The notes under the pieces were generated by a model. It was not told the origin of the DNA. It did not search any database and worked only from the letters and a program-made list of their open reading frames with translations. DNA of 64,000 nucleotides, taken from assembly GCA_958510875.1 (NCBI GenBank), contig OY294072.1:3038001-3102000 (forward strand). Reading direction: 5' to 3'. Positions within the stretch are counted from its first letter, which is position 1. The number at the start of each line of letters is the position of its first letter. Both the position numbers and the translations under genes were made by a program. This stretch comes from Endomychus coccineus. Lineage: Eukaryota; Arthropoda; Insecta; Coleoptera; Endomychidae. Positions 41,803-52,741 of this stretch are shown one piece after another.

Positions 41803-44762
41803 AACATTCTCTCTTATCTCGAGTGTTGAAGCCGATAAAGTTGTCACATTCAGAATAGCGAATATTCATTGATATCAAATCGTTGAAGCACCTTTCTTCA
41901 TGTGGGTTATCAATCTCAAACTTGAAGAATCTCAAATAGATCCACAGGTAATAATAGTCAAACATATTCATTTAGCCCCGACCAACATACAGGCCCTCGT
42001 AGGCTCGCAAATGATAACAATGTTGCATACAAAATAGCTTTAGGTTAGTTACATGGGAAATATCGATATTCTCAAATAAAAGTTAATAAAAGTGGGGTAA
42101 TTTCTACAGCAGATATTTAACCTCAAAGATTCATCTGTTCAATGTTTGAGTCCTCATCCAACCATCATAGTTCGTGAACGATGGTGACAGGCTGTTGAAT
42201 CACGTGCTAAACAAGTGTCTGAATGTTGATAATGATCGCTTTTATGAAGCATGTGTTTGAATGTCATATAGATTAGCGCTTATGAAGATATTCATATGAT
42301 TATGTAAACCCATGAACAAAAATGTGTTTATCATTATAATCTTTTACGCGAACGTATGGAGTTTGTAAAAGTCGTGCTCGTGAAGGAAAATAGTACAGAT
42401 TGCTAATGGAGATATTTATATAATTATTATTGGTATTTTATTCCTCATCAGCCCATCATAGTTCGTGAACGATGATGCCAGGCTGTTGAATCACGTGCTA
42501 AACAAGTGTCTGAATGTTGATAATGATCGCTTATGAAGAAGATACTATAGCTCTACTCAATATTCAGACTTTTATGAAGCATGTGTTTGAATGTCATATA
42601 GATTAGCGCTTATGAAGATATTCATATGATTATTATCATTATCCACATCTATTCCTCATCATAGTTCTACCTCTTGGGTGGTTGGGGAAATGAGTTCGAT
42701 CTCTATAAAACTCCCTCGCATATATGTTTCCCATTGAAATTGATTGAATTTTATAAAAAGCTAACTATCCTATGAAGAAATGTGTGTCGATGAAAAATGT
42801 TTTATTAGTATATTTTTGCATACTGAAAAAATTATATTAGCACATCTATATGTTTAAGATGATTAAAAATGTATTTTGTTATATATCAATCGAGCTGTAC
42901 AGACAGTTCGAATAATCATCGTGATGCGTAACACCGCTTCGTCTAGATTCTGTATAGGTATTGGGCTACACCCAGCAGCAGCTAGATTTCGGATCATATT
43001 ATGCGATTTACAATCAATATGATTCGAATATATACATACTACATGTGTGATTTAAAATAAAGTATTCTCATCGCGTTCGAAGGTGATCGGCGTATCTTTC
43101 TTATCTCTCGAACCAGCTGTAGCTCTACCGCAAAATATGATAGTGAATATTGTTCAACCTGCCACAAAACTTATTTGATTTATATCGGATAATTTATGAA
43201 ACATACATGAATGAATATTATAGCGAATTATGTTTACTTCGGAACTAATTTTGGAAAAACATTTTATATATATTCATATTACTTTCGGATAACTTATGAA
43301 ACTACTTTAACATTGAAGGATCGCGCGCATCATTACGATAATTCCAAGTTGAATACATTGCTGTTGGACATGATTTAGCACAATCTTATCGCATAAGTAA
43401 GCTAATGATGCATACTTATAATATTATAACGAATATTGTACTCGCTAGTACTAATCAAGCAAAAAGTCCTCAGATGATTTAATAGTTATTTCTGCAAACG
43501 CTTCATAATATCGCTATTATGAGAAGCAGCATTTTTGTAAACTATCGCATGTTAGATGTTATGACCCCTTATTGAAGACTTGTGGGGGCAGACAATGCGC
43601 CGCGTACGATATCATTATAACTCAGACAAAACCCTGCGACTAACGGCATGTACAAACAACCCCACATTCCATTGAAGGCTCCTGCAAGGTAGATACCTCG
43701 CTGAAGACCTGCGTGATAAACATCATTATACCTGCACACTCTGTATAACCTCACATACACACCTGTCTCGTTGGAGATCGCGCCAGCTTCATTCAAATTC
43801 ACATGACTAACGTCATACATAAACAATCTGTATAACCTCACATTCCATACCCCATTGAAGTCTCCCAACTCCATTTTGTATACTAAAAATAATTTCCATA
43901 TATGTTTAAGATGATTGAAATCGCATTTTGTAATATAGCAATCAAGTAAGGTACAGACAGCTTGAATAAACGTTTTTGAAAGTAATTTCCTTATAAACAT
44001 CGCGTTTGAGAGAGATGCAGAAGATATCATTTCTATACTATATATAACATTCCATCTATGCATTCAAGGAACAGCAGCCCTCCCATGATACCTCCGATGA
44101 ATGCCCGGTCTCTTTCAAAAATCACGTGACTGGCGACATGTACAAACAACACTATTTCAAAACCCCTATGGGCTAGCGCTATGAAGTCTCACATTCCATA
44201 CCTCGCTTCGTGACATACCTGCATGACTAACGTCATGTAAAACAATTACCTGCATCATATAGACTGCAATATACTCGCACTTATCACTCAGCCCGGATAC
44301 ACCGCGGTTATATCTACAACATTAAAATCGCTTGTTCTCAATTCCTCCATAGCTGAGCGGTTAAGGAATTGGCTTTGGATTTCATTTCTCTGGTTCGATT
44401 CCCGTGTGTAGAAAAATATTTTGATGCTGCTTTACATTGAAGTTCTCCCTAACCTCACATATTGCTTGCTGTCTACCTTGAACGATCTTGTATATACAGG
44501 CTGATTACCACTACTCGGTCTCCATCATACAACCATAGCAGAAGGGCCCCTAGCGGTCAGAGACCACACCCTAACCGTCTACCCGGTAACACCTAGACGT
44601 TAGAGGCGAGACCACACCCTAACCGTCTACCCAGGCCGGTAATACAGGGTCAGTACTTACCGATACCTGTCTGGGCATACCGCGCATGCACGAGTGTATC
44701 ACTGGTTGCCTACATCTGATAAGGCTCTCTGTCTGGCCGCCCAAGGTGCCCCGATACCTACT
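41803..44762 (-). repeat. Right terminal inverted repeat of Polinton B
   Basis: Mirror of 31764-35095 with a few per cent or less divergence, one fewer ~330-bp tandem copy, and the same tip. It contains the same two small open frames as the left arm (41789-41971 and 43569-44063, minus strand), of doubtful coding value. Confidence 0.9.
44343..44412 (+). other. tRNA-like Pol III promoter element in right TIR of B
   Basis: A box TAGCTGAGCGGTTAAGG (44350-44366) and B box GGTTCGATTCC (44392-44402), mirror of the left-arm element with one substitution in the T stem (CTCTGG instead of CTCGGG), which weakens the pairing here. Confidence 0.6.
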
Positions 44763-44763
44763 A

Positions 44764-45680
44764 ATGAGTGTGGAAGAAGGTGATTCTAGATCCATTGGGG
44801 ATAGTAGAGTATCTTGGATCTACACAAAAAGGAAGGAGGAACTGGAAGTAGAACTGTTCAAAGTAGGACTCAGCGTGATGAGAACAGTAGATGACATGAG
44901 AAAGCGATTGGTGGAGTTCTATCGAACTCATCCCAGAACAGCAGATGAAGAAAGAGCTCTCACGTCGGGAGGAGAATTTTCTCAAATCCCTCCATTCCCC
45001 CTGACAACAGGGATCGATCAAAGCTCATGGACCAGGTGCGAAAATGGGGTTTGCATTTTGATGGAAAGAAGGATAGTTTAGAATTCCTGGAACGATTTTC
45101 CGAATTGAAAGAATCGTACGGAATTGAGGATACAGACTGTCTTCATGTATTACCGGAAGTGCTGAAAGGGTAAGCTTTATTGTGGTACCGGAATAATAAC
45201 CGACAATGGGTCACGTGGGATGACTTCATTGCCGATTTCGAACTGTATTTTCTACCGACAAACTATCGCCGAAATATCCTGGATTTCATTATAAAAAGGG
45301 TTCAGGCTCCGCAAGAGTCCCCTAAGGACTACGTGATTGCTCTGCAAACTTTATGCAGGCGTGGACAAGTATTGTCGAAAACCGAAGAATTATCAAGGAT
45401 TTATAAAAATCTCCGCCCGGATGTGAGACAATATGTACGGCCCAGAGATTTTACTTCTCTCGCCGAATTGATCCGATTATGTGAGGAATATGAAATTGTA
45501 GAGCAAGAACGAGTGCATACTAAAGCGAAGTCCAAGGTACCGAAAAACACCAACTCGCCTCGCGATATCAACATGATTCTTCCTCCCACGTGATCCAGGG
45601 CCCAGGAGATATGTTGGAGATGTGGAGGGAAAGGACACAGGCGGTTCCAATGCAGGGGTCCCTTATGAAAATTTTGTTCC
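44764..45680 (+). pseudogene. Gypsy gag, decayed
   Basis: Starts MSVEEGDSRSIGDS immediately after the Polinton B target duplication, whose AATGAG includes the ATG. The first frame is open to 45081; a frameshift near 45020 leads to SLEFLERFSELKESYGI, then an in-frame TAA at 45171-45173 and the 45180-45593 frame ALLWYRNNNRQWVTWDDF, YFLPTNYRRNILDFI and PKDYVIALQTLCRR, a typical Ty3/gypsy capsid region. After another frame change CWRCGGKGHRRFQC forms a CCHC zinc knuckle, followed by a second one (CSRCGKQGVLTNDC). This gives the capsid and nucleocapsid of the retrotransposon particle. Confidence 0.8.
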
Positions 45681-45712
45681 CGATGCGGAAAACAAGGCGT
45701 GTTAACCAATGA

Positions 45713-45931
45713 TTGTGGATGCCCGAAAGCATTTTCGGGAAACGCCCGAACGTCCGACGCCAAGGCAGGCTTCGTCGAAACGTTATAAGTCCGTTGCCTG
45801 TCACCGGAAATGTATCCACGCTTGCCGAAGCGTTGCCCGATCCGAAGATACATTTAGAGGTGAAAATCGGATCAAGGAAATTCTCCGCTTCAATTGATAC
45901 GGGATCGGTTAAATCCTATATCAATGATGAC
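45713..45931 (+). pseudogene. Gypsy retropepsin, N-terminal half
   Basis: HLEVKIGSRKFSASIDTGSV carries the DTGS active-site motif. The frame is cut at 45931 by insertion of Polinton C and resumes at 58586 after the second copy of GATGAC. Confidence 0.8.
45926..45931. other. Target site duplication of Polinton C, left copy (GATGAC)
   Basis: GATGAC stands before AGTAGATGAACTGG (45932) and again at 58580-58585 after CCAGTTGATCTACT. Confidence 0.93.
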
Positions 45932-47428
45932 AGTAGATGAACTGGACGCGTTCGGGCTCAGGATATCCGGTCTCCACTTCCGGTCTAGCTGTCGATGTGC
46001 ATCCGGTGCATGAGCTCGTCCTTATCAGTTTTGAAAGGATGTAGGTGATAAGGATTTTATTTTATTTGTAAAGAGTATACAGGGTGTGTTCAAAAAGTGT
46101 GTCACATGTACAGAGTCACGTGACTAACACATGACAGCATGGCGGCCCTAAGGTCCAACTGTCATGGCGACCATAAGGTCCAGCTGTCATGGCGACCATA
46201 AGGACCAGCTGTCATGGCGACCATAAGGACCAGCTGTCATGGTGGGTATAAGGACCAGCTGTCATGGCGACCAAAAGGTCCAGCTGTCATGGCGACCATA
46301 AGGACCAGCTGTCATGGCGACCATAAGGACCAGCTGTCATGGCGGCCATAAGGACCAGCTGTCATGGCGGGCCTAAGGTACAGATTGCTTCGTAGAGATG
46401 TCGCCATCAAGTGACAGCTGTCATGGCGGACCTAAGGTACAGACTGCTTCGTGAAGGGGGCTCCGCCACCTCTAGGAAGCAATAAGGACCAGCTGTCATG
46501 GCGGGCATAAGGACCAGCTGTCATGGCGACCATAAGGACCAGCTGTCATGGCAATCATAAGGTACAGGTTGCTTCGTGTAGGTGTCATCACCAAGTGACA
46601 GCTGTCATGGTGACCATAAGGTCCAGCTGTCATGGCGACCATAAGGTCCAGCTGTCATGGCGAGCATGAGGTACAGCTGTCATGGCTACCATAAGGTCCA
46701 GCTGTCATGGCGACCATAAGGTACAGCTGTCATGGCGAACCCAAGGTACAGACTGCTTCGTGGAGGGGGCTCCGCCACCTCTAGGAAGCAATCTGTACCT
46801 TTGGTCCAAAGGTACAGGCTGCTTCATGAAGATGTCACCACCACGTGACAGCTGTCATCGAAGGTACAGAATGCTTCGTGGAGATGTCGCCACCACGTGA
46901 CAGCTGTCATGGCGACTCTTGGGTACAGACTGCTTCATGGAGATGTCGCCACCACATGACAGCTGTCATGGCGGACCAACGGTACAGGTTGCTTCGTGTA
47001 GGTGTCACCACCACGTGACAGCTGTCATGGTGAGCTAAAGGTACAGGCTGCTTCATGGAGATGTCGCCACCACATGACAGCTGTCATGGTGAATCAAAGG
47101 TACAGGTTGCTTCGTGTAGGTGTCACCAACACGTGACAGCTGTCATGGTGAGCTAAAGGTACAGGCTGCTTCGTGTAGGTGTCACGTGACAGATGTCATG
47201 GCGGACCGAAGGTACAGGCTGCTTCGTGTAGGTGTCACCACCACGTGACAAAGACTGCTTTGTCATTGTTTCAATCCGGCGACCATAGTTTACGAACGAT
47301 GATGACGTCACTGCTTCGAACCGATGACAGTAACTGATTCAATCCGGCGACCATAGTTCACATACGATGATGACGTCATCATCGTTCACGAACTATGATG
47401 GGCTAATGAGGAATAAAATGTGAATAAT
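45932..47428 (+). repeat. Left terminal inverted repeat of Polinton C
   Basis: The tip and about 120 bp of unique sequence, then TAAAGAGTATACAGGGTGTG / GTGTCACATGTACAGAGTCA, then arrays of ~24-bp CAGCTGTCATGGCGACCATA units (about 46145-46735), ~60-bp units with GGTACAGGCTGCTTC (46790-47250), and finally two palindromic TGACGTCA modules. It mirrors 57020-58579. The array ORFs (e.g. 46682-46900) are not genes. Confidence 0.9.
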
Positions 47429-47459
47429 CATAATGATTGTATTACATTCATACACATGT

Positions 47460-47745
47460 TTTTTCGCATGATTCAACGCATGCTTTAACATTCAGACAAG
47501 TGATTCAACATTCAGACACATGTTTCAACATTCAGACACGTGTTTCAACATTCAGACACGTGTTTCAACATTCAGACACGTGTTTCAACATTCAGACACG
47601 TGTTTCAGCATTCAGACACGTGTTTCAGACACGTGTTTCAACATTCAGACACGTGTTTCAGCATTCAGACACGTGTTTCAGACACGTGTTTCAACATTCA
47701 GACACGTGTTTCAACATTCAGACACGTGTTTCAGCATTCATACCT
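47460..47745. repeat. CACGTG tandem array (20/13-bp units), element C
   Basis: About 13 units of GACACGTGTTTCAACATTCA type, in inverse orientation to the array of B relative to the window and in the same orientation relative to the ATPase gene. Spacing is 20 bp with a few 13-bp steps, as in B. All three plus frames are open through it without being coding. Confidence 0.95.
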
Positions 47746-47861
47746 ATTTAACATGTATTTGATACCTGATTTTGACAGAACCGTAGAAGCACCTAACCGC
47801 GTGATCCGACATACACAATATAACATCATCATCTAGTAAATAAACAAATGCTCATTAACAT

Positions 47862-48578
47862 ATGTTCCAGTATGATTTCGATTCGCCTCCAGGCATGATG
47901 AAGATTTTCAAGCAAAAAGACTCGTTGAGTATTATGAACTTAGGGTCAAGCAATGAGAATGTTGAACAACCACAACGTCACAGCTCTTTGCTGCCTAATA
48001 CTCTAAGAACAATAATCTGTGGTCCAAGTAATTGTGGGAAAACAAATGTGATGTTATCTCTATTGTTAGATGCAAACGGTCTGAAATTTGAAAACGTGTA
48101 CATATATTCAAAGTCTTCACACCAACCAAAATACCAGTTACTAAAGGAGAAAATTGAGGGGCTTGGATATTTTCCTTGTACCGAAAGTGATGAGGTCATA
48201 GACCCCACAGAACCGAGGCCTAATTCAATTATAATATTCGATGACGTGATGTTTGAGAAACAGGAGAAAATTCGTGCTTATTTTTCAAGAGGGAGACACA
48301 ACTCAATTGATAGTTTCTATCTTTGCCAGTCTTTTGCTAACTGTCCAAAACATGGATTGCGCGACAATGCCAATTGCTTGATTATTTTCAAACAGGATGA
48401 GCTCAATTTGAAACATATATTCACCGATCATGTAAGTACCGACATGTCACTCGAAAAATTCAAAGAGATATGTAGCGTATGTTGGAAAGATAAATATGGA
48501 TTCCTTATGATAAACAAAGACTGTGATATGAACAAAGGACGTTATCGCAAAGGTTTTGATAGTTATATATACATCTAA
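47862..48578 (+). CDS. A32-like packaging ATPase (element C), intact
   Basis: 238 codons from ATG 47862 (MFQYDFDSPPGMMKIF). Walker A GPSNCGKT around residues 54-61, Walker B SIIIFDDVMF around 124-133, then SRGRHNSIDSFYLCQSF, RDNANCLIIFKQDELNLKHI, a Cys pair in EICSVCWKDKYG and C-terminal RKGFDSYIYI. It is the only undamaged ATPase in the window. The enzyme pumps DNA into the capsid. In B the promoter has TATATAAA about 30 bp upstream; in C the same place reads TAGTAAATAAA, so the box may be weakened. Confidence 0.88.
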   Translation: MFQYDFDSPPGMMKIFKQKDSLSIMNLGSSNENVEQPQRHSSLLPNTLRTIICGPSNCGKTNVMLSLLLDANGLKFENVYIYSKSSHQPKYQLLKEKIEGLGYFPCTESDEVIDPTEPRPNSIIIFDDVMFEKQEKIRAYFSRGRHNSIDSFYLCQSFANCPKHGLRDNANCLIIFKQDELNLKHIFTDHVSTDMSLEKFKEICSVCWKDKYGFLMINKDCDMNKGRYRKGFDSYIYI

Positions 48579-48618
48579 CATGTATATATACTTTCATTTG
48601 AAATAGACAACCCGCTCA

Positions 48619-49680
48619 GCATGGACGTGGGTGTGAGTAACATGCTAAGGGAAAAACAACAATTGAAAAAAAAATTTGGGAGTTCTCAAACGTTGTGAGG
48701 AAAAAATATATGGCTGTGAAATTGGGTAAAGCTGAAAATGATGAGATTCTAGATAATATGTTCAGGAATGTATCTAAACCTCTGGAGGAAATTGCGAAAA
48801 ATGCTGAAATAATCAAACAAAATTCGTTGGTTAAACCTAAAAGTATTGTTTCTACAGCAACACAAATGGAGAACATACCAATCCCAAATATTGTAACTGA
48901 AGGGGAAGAGTTCGTATATAACCCCCAAAATACTGAGGAGGATGTGTTTACCCTCGAACCTACTATCGATCAGATTCGTGAAGAATTCAGAAAACATGAG
49001 AAAGATAATGCAGAGGCTACAGAGGCGTTTCTGCAACAATACCCCACATTAGCACGTTATTACTTGGAAGGATTCCTATTGGATGATGATGTCAAGAAAT
49101 ACGATGATAGAATGGGATTGCAATATGATTCAACTTTAGACAAATGGTTCATGGGTGATCAACCTATAGAAATTGATAGTGAGAGTAATATAATTATCAA
49201 GGGTACTCCGTTCAAGGGTACCACAGGACTGTATAATTTGATATTTTACAGAGATGTTCTACCTGATACTTACACTGTGGAAGATGATAAAAATTACAGT
49301 CGAATGATGGAAATGACTAGTGCCCATAGACGTAATAACGATCCAGCTGATCGAATAAGAAACATTGTAAAATACAAAAATGTACTGAAACCTTTGATTA
49401 ATTCCATGAAAAGACCCAGAGCCAAAACATACACTGGAAGTGCATATATCAAAAATGATATGCTTGAATATAACGAGAAACCTATCGAACATGTTTATTG
49501 GGATGACGTTAACGAAATTGTGGATAGACTGAGACTTCTTGTTGTTCGCATGCAGGTAACCATAATCATCACAATGGGATGATCTCTATAATAGAAGAGT
49601 TGATAGAGGCAGGGGTAATTGAACAAAAACCAGGTGTAAGACAAATTCATCTCAGTTATAAAGATGGTTTCGATGGATAA
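48619..49680 (+). pseudogene. DUF8207-like protein, frameshifted (element C)
   Basis: ATG 48619 (MDVGVSNMLREKQQ) is followed by an A run (48666-48674) that is one base shorter than needed compared with B, so the start is out of frame with the main frame, which is open from 48695 (RKKYMAVKLGKAEND). Core: PTLARYYLEGFLLDDDV, KGTTGLYNLIFYRD, EMTSAHRRNNDP and EHVYWDDVNEIVDRLRLL. A second frame change near 49550 gives a false end at 49582; the normal tail (IISIIEELIEAGVIEQ in B) follows in another frame to 49680, overlapping the fiber start. Confidence 0.7.
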
Positions 49681-50317
49681 GTTTGGCAGAGCCTCCTCTT
49701 CCATGTGGATATATGATACAAATGTATTAAATGATAATTTCAAACAAGTTCACGGACAAGGATTATTCCTAACGAGCGATGGAAGTTATGATATGGAAAA
49801 TCATAGATTGTGCAACGTAAAATCACCGAATGATGATGGAGATGTTGCAAATAAAGTATATGTTGATAAATTAACACACAAACTGAATCTGAAAACGGAA
49901 ACCAGTCTTAAAGATACCTTCAATGTTAGGGTTGATAATTTGATCATAGATATCAACAAGGATCTGGATGAACATAACTTAACGAATGACAAGGTTATTC
50001 TCAACATTGATAAACATCTGATGGACATTCAGAATAAATATAATGGAATGGGGATCTATATAAAATCAGAGTATAAAACAATCAGTGATAGTGTGAGGGA
50101 AAACAGAAATGAATTGAAAGAGATCAATAACACATTTAACAGTGTGAACATGCGTCTAAATGACATTACTAGTAAAGTGGAGGCGTTAGAACGACGGATG
50201 ACATCTGTGGAACCTTCTAAGAAGAGACCCTCATCATCCACAACAACAAAGCAGGGCTCTGTGAAACGTATATCTCCAAATCCTGTGAATATACCCAAAA
50301 AATTAATTCTACACTAG
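49664..50317 (+). CDS. Fiber-like coiled-coil protein (element C), intact
   Basis: 217 codons, MVSMDKFGRASSSMWIYDT at the start. MENHRLCNVKSPNDDGDV and ANKVYVDKL (residues about 38-65) resemble the conserved hinge that precedes the shaft in phage tail fibers. Long helical heptads follow, then KVEALERRMTSVEPSKK and a basic tail ending PVNIPKKLILH. The copy in B has the same length, and the copy in A is longer but broken. The inferred role is virion attachment; no receptor-binding head is recognised. It ends 17 bp before the integrase start. Confidence 0.64.
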   Translation: MVSMDKFGRASSSMWIYDTNVLNDNFKQVHGQGLFLTSDGSYDMENHRLCNVKSPNDDGDVANKVYVDKLTHKLNLKTETSLKDTFNVRVDNLIIDINKDLDEHNLTNDKVILNIDKHLMDIQNKYNGMGIYIKSEYKTISDSVRENRNELKEINNTFNSVNMRLNDITSKVEALERRMTSVEPSKKRPSSSTTTKQGSVKRISPNPVNIPKKLILH

Positions 50318-50334
50318 ATTTCCACATTGATAAG

Positions 50335-51258
50335 ATGAGTAGAGAACAAGTTGTGCATGAGCTTCATAAGCCGAGTAGGAAGAATTTCAAACGACGCAGA
50401 ACGATCATAAAAGGTTTGGATGATTTGTGGCAAATGGATCTGGCAGGAATGGGTAATTACGCTCGTGAAAATAGAGGATTCAAATACATTTTGATTATGA
50501 TCGATTGTTTCTCGAAATTTCTATGAACACACCCGCTGAAAACGAAATCAGCCGAAGAAGTTCTGAAAGCGGTCAGTTCTATATTGCTAGAAGGACATCG
50601 TAAGCCTAGGAATCTGCAAAGCGATCAGGGAAAAGAATTCTTCAATAAACACTTTAACGATCTAATGAAGAAACATAATATCAATCATTATAATACGTAT
50701 AGTGTGAAAAAAGCAGCCATTGCTGAACGTGTCATTCGAACGTTAAAGGAATCGCTCTACAAACATTTCAGTCTCAGCGGGAAATACAAATGGCTTGATA
50801 TACTTGAAGAAACCACAGAAAAATATAATAAACGTAAACATAGTACTATAAATATGGCTCCAATAAAAGTGACGAAACAGATTGAGAGCGAGATATTGAA
50901 GCGATCCTACTCACACATCAAGTTAGCTCTGCCTCACAAATACAACGTTGGAGATGTGGTACGAATAAGTGAGGCTAAACATATTTTTGAGAAGGGATTT
51001 AAACCCAATTGGAGTACGGAATTATTTAAAATCATCAAAGTAAAAATTACCAACCCGGTCACATATCTACTAGAAGATATGACCAACGCACCAATCAGCG
51101 GCTGTTTCTACGAGGAAGAATTACAGAAAACAAAACAACCCGATGTGTATTTAGTCGAAAAAATATTACGAAAGAGGAGGGGTCAACAGTATGTGAAATG
51201 GTTGGGTCTAGATAATAATCACAACAGTTGGATCAATAATTCGGATCTCGTTCAATGA
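50335..51258 (+). pseudogene. rve integrase with chromodomain, one nonsense codon (element C)
   Basis: Start ATG 50335. LWQMDLAGMG holds the first catalytic Asp; TGA at 50524-50526 stands where A has Trp (FLWTRPL); the same frame continues with LQSDQGKEFFN (second Asp), AAIAERVIRTLKES (Glu), GDVVRISEAKHIFEKGFKP and the chromodomain VYLVEKILRKRRGQQYVKW. All catalytic residues survive, and the only break is the TGG-to-TGA change. It follows the fiber gene by 17 bp on the same strand. Confidence 0.9.
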
Positions 51259-51537
51259 ATCCATCATTGACCATTTGGAGATTATTAGGAACAAACAAAT
51301 AGCTGGAATATTATTGACTCGAGGGTATGGTTATTATAATAGAACAAAAATTCCGTGAATATGAGGGTGAATCAAGAGTGAAGATTATAATATTTGAAAC
51401 ATATATTGTTAAGATTATACTTAAGTCTTTTGTATTGAGAAAATTTTGAAATTAATAAAAAATATTATTTTGAGACTTTGGTCTTTCTCCCTCTCCTCGT
51501 TAAATAACGGTGCAATCTTGAATTTTCATCAGTCTGT
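51259..51537 (+). other. Spacer between integrase and PLA2/pX genes
   Basis: AT-rich, no frame. Homologous to the spacer in B (37920-38180). AATAAAAAATATT near 51453 may serve as polyadenylation signal for the upstream transcript. Confidence 0.45.
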
Positions 51538-52319
51538 ATGGAAGCGTACGTAGGAGAAGGTGTTCTCAATACGCTTATAAACAAGCTCCCGTTTGAACTT
51601 CATATTCCTGGTTATCAATTCTGTGGTCCCGGTACAAAATTAGAAGAACGGTTGAGAAGAGGAGATTCAGGTATCAATCCACTCGATAAAGCTTGCCGCC
51701 AACACGATATTTCATATCTGCGAAACGCTAGTTTGGAAGGACGTCACGAGGCGGATAAAATATTAGAGAACGCTGCTTGGCAACGTGTCAAATCTAAAGA
51801 CACAAAATTTGGAGAAAGGATTGCCGCTTTCGGTGTAAATAAAATTATGAAGGCAAAGAGGAAATTGGGAATGGGTATGAGAAAGTAGGTTGGGTTCGGA
51901 AGTGCAATTGTCGATGGGGTGAGAAAAGTTATGAAGAATAAGTTTGACTCATCCAATCTGAGGAAAACATCCCAAACAGCGTTGAAAGTTGCACGAAAAC
52001 AATTCAAAAAAGCGGGTGGTCGGAAAAATGTTCGGTACCAAGAGTAATTCCTATTCCAAAGACTGGAGGATTTCTACCATTTTTAATACCTCTGTTTGCC
52101 GGCTTATCAGCTGCTGGAGCATTGGCGGGGGGAGGTGCAGGCATCGCTAAGGCCGTCAACGACAGCAAAGCAGCTCGGAAAACCTTGGAGGAAACGGAAA
52201 GACATAATAAAACAATGGAAGCTATAGCTTTGGGGGAACAAGGATCTGGTCTATATTTGAAAAAGTATCGCAAAGGTCTTGGTCTATATTTAAATAAACA
52301 TTCAAAAAACTGTCAGTAA
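51538..52319 (+). pseudogene. PLA2 / pX-like minor capsid protein, one stop and one frameshift (element C)
   Basis: MEAYVGEGVLNTLINKLPFE, then the PLA2 domain: YQFCGPGTKLEER calcium loop, LDKACRQHDISY with the His-Asp pair (56-57), HEADKIL. TAG at 51886-51888 follows KLGMGMRK; the same frame continues with a basic stretch (LKVARKQFKKAGGRKN). A one-base loss near 52034 moves VPRVIPIPKTGGFLPFLIPL and the Gly/Ala-rich hydrophobic part into the 52122-52319 frame, which ends GSGLYLKKYRKGLGLYLNK. Unlike A, the catalytic pair is preserved. Confidence 0.76.
52304..52310 (+). promoter_or_regulatory. Candidate -1 frameshift site AAAAAAC
   Basis: In the pX register the bases read TCA AAA AAC, so A-AAA-AAC is in the phase needed for -1 slippage, three codons before the pX stop. 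The protease frame is the -1 frame and has no ATG before its conserved N terminus. Element A lacks the perfect heptamer. Confidence 0.3.
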
Positions 52320-52690
52320 ACCTACCCAGAAGACCTCTGACCGATCTCGATCTACGAAAACTAGCAAAAGCTCTGAAAATTCCCCATTTTAGAGGAGTAT
52401 TTATGCGTGATGAACTACCATCCAACGGACCATGGAAAAACGAGCGTGGAATAGTTAATTTAGATAGCTCGGACAATGGAGGCACTCACTGGGTTGGGTT
52501 TAATAAAGTCGGTGATACAGTTTTATATTATGATAGTTTTGGCAATTTACGCCCCCTCGCGAACTAGTGGATTATTTCAAAAAGTGTAAGATATTATTCA
52601 ATCACGATAATTTTCAACAATATAACACTTATAATTGTGGTCAGTTATGTTTAGATTTCCTCTCTAACTCTTCAGTTGTGGTCGACTAAC
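52320..52690 (+). pseudogene. Adenain-like cysteine protease, one frameshift (element C)
   Basis: LPRRPLTDLDLRKLAKALKI, PHFRGVFMRDELP, GIVNLDSSDNGGTHWVGF with the catalytic His, and YYDSFGNLRP in one frame. Near 52558 the frame is lost, and the rest (VDYFKKCKILF, QQYNTYNCGQLCLDFLSNSS with the catalytic Cys) lies in another, ending TAA at about 52690. The conserved N-terminal segment has no ATG in C; its first Met is after PHFRGVF. B lacks the gene apart from the final codons. Confidence 0.75.
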
Positions 52691-52705
52691 ATTGCATTTT
52701 ATTAG

Positions 52706-52715
52706 TATATAAATA
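52706..52715 (+). promoter_or_regulatory. TATA box of penton-like gene (element C)
   Basis: TATATAAATA, 27 bp before the ATG at 52742. The same element at the same distance is present in B on the minus strand (about 37690-37699). A start 25-30 bp downstream would give almost leaderless mRNA. Confidence 0.5.
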
Positions 52716-52741
52716 GATTGTTGGTAAAGTTTGCATCAATC

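Larger units (their letters stand above)
31764..44762. mobile_element. Polinton element B (12,999 bp, complete ends, deleted core)
   Basis: Inverted termini AGTAGGTATCGGGGCACC at both ends and a 6-bp target duplication define it exactly. The terminal repeats are about 3.3 and 3.0 kb. The core (35276-41670) holds capsid, small protein, penton, fiber, DUF8207-like and ATPase genes on the minus strand. Integrase, protease, most of PLA2/pX and the polymerase are deleted, so it cannot have moved on its own in this form. Confidence 0.93.

Noticed and set aside
44340..44417. Functional tRNA gene
   Set aside because: A and B boxes are good but the acceptor stem does not pair and no clear anticodon stem is seen; kept only as tRNA-like element.
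46682..46900. 72-codon frames in both arms of the C TIR (MATIRSSCHGDHKVQ)
   Set aside because: Repeat array read-through; near-identical in both arms only because the arms are copies of each other.
47437..47836. Plus-strand frames over the CACGTG array of C
   Set aside because: Same reason as in B.
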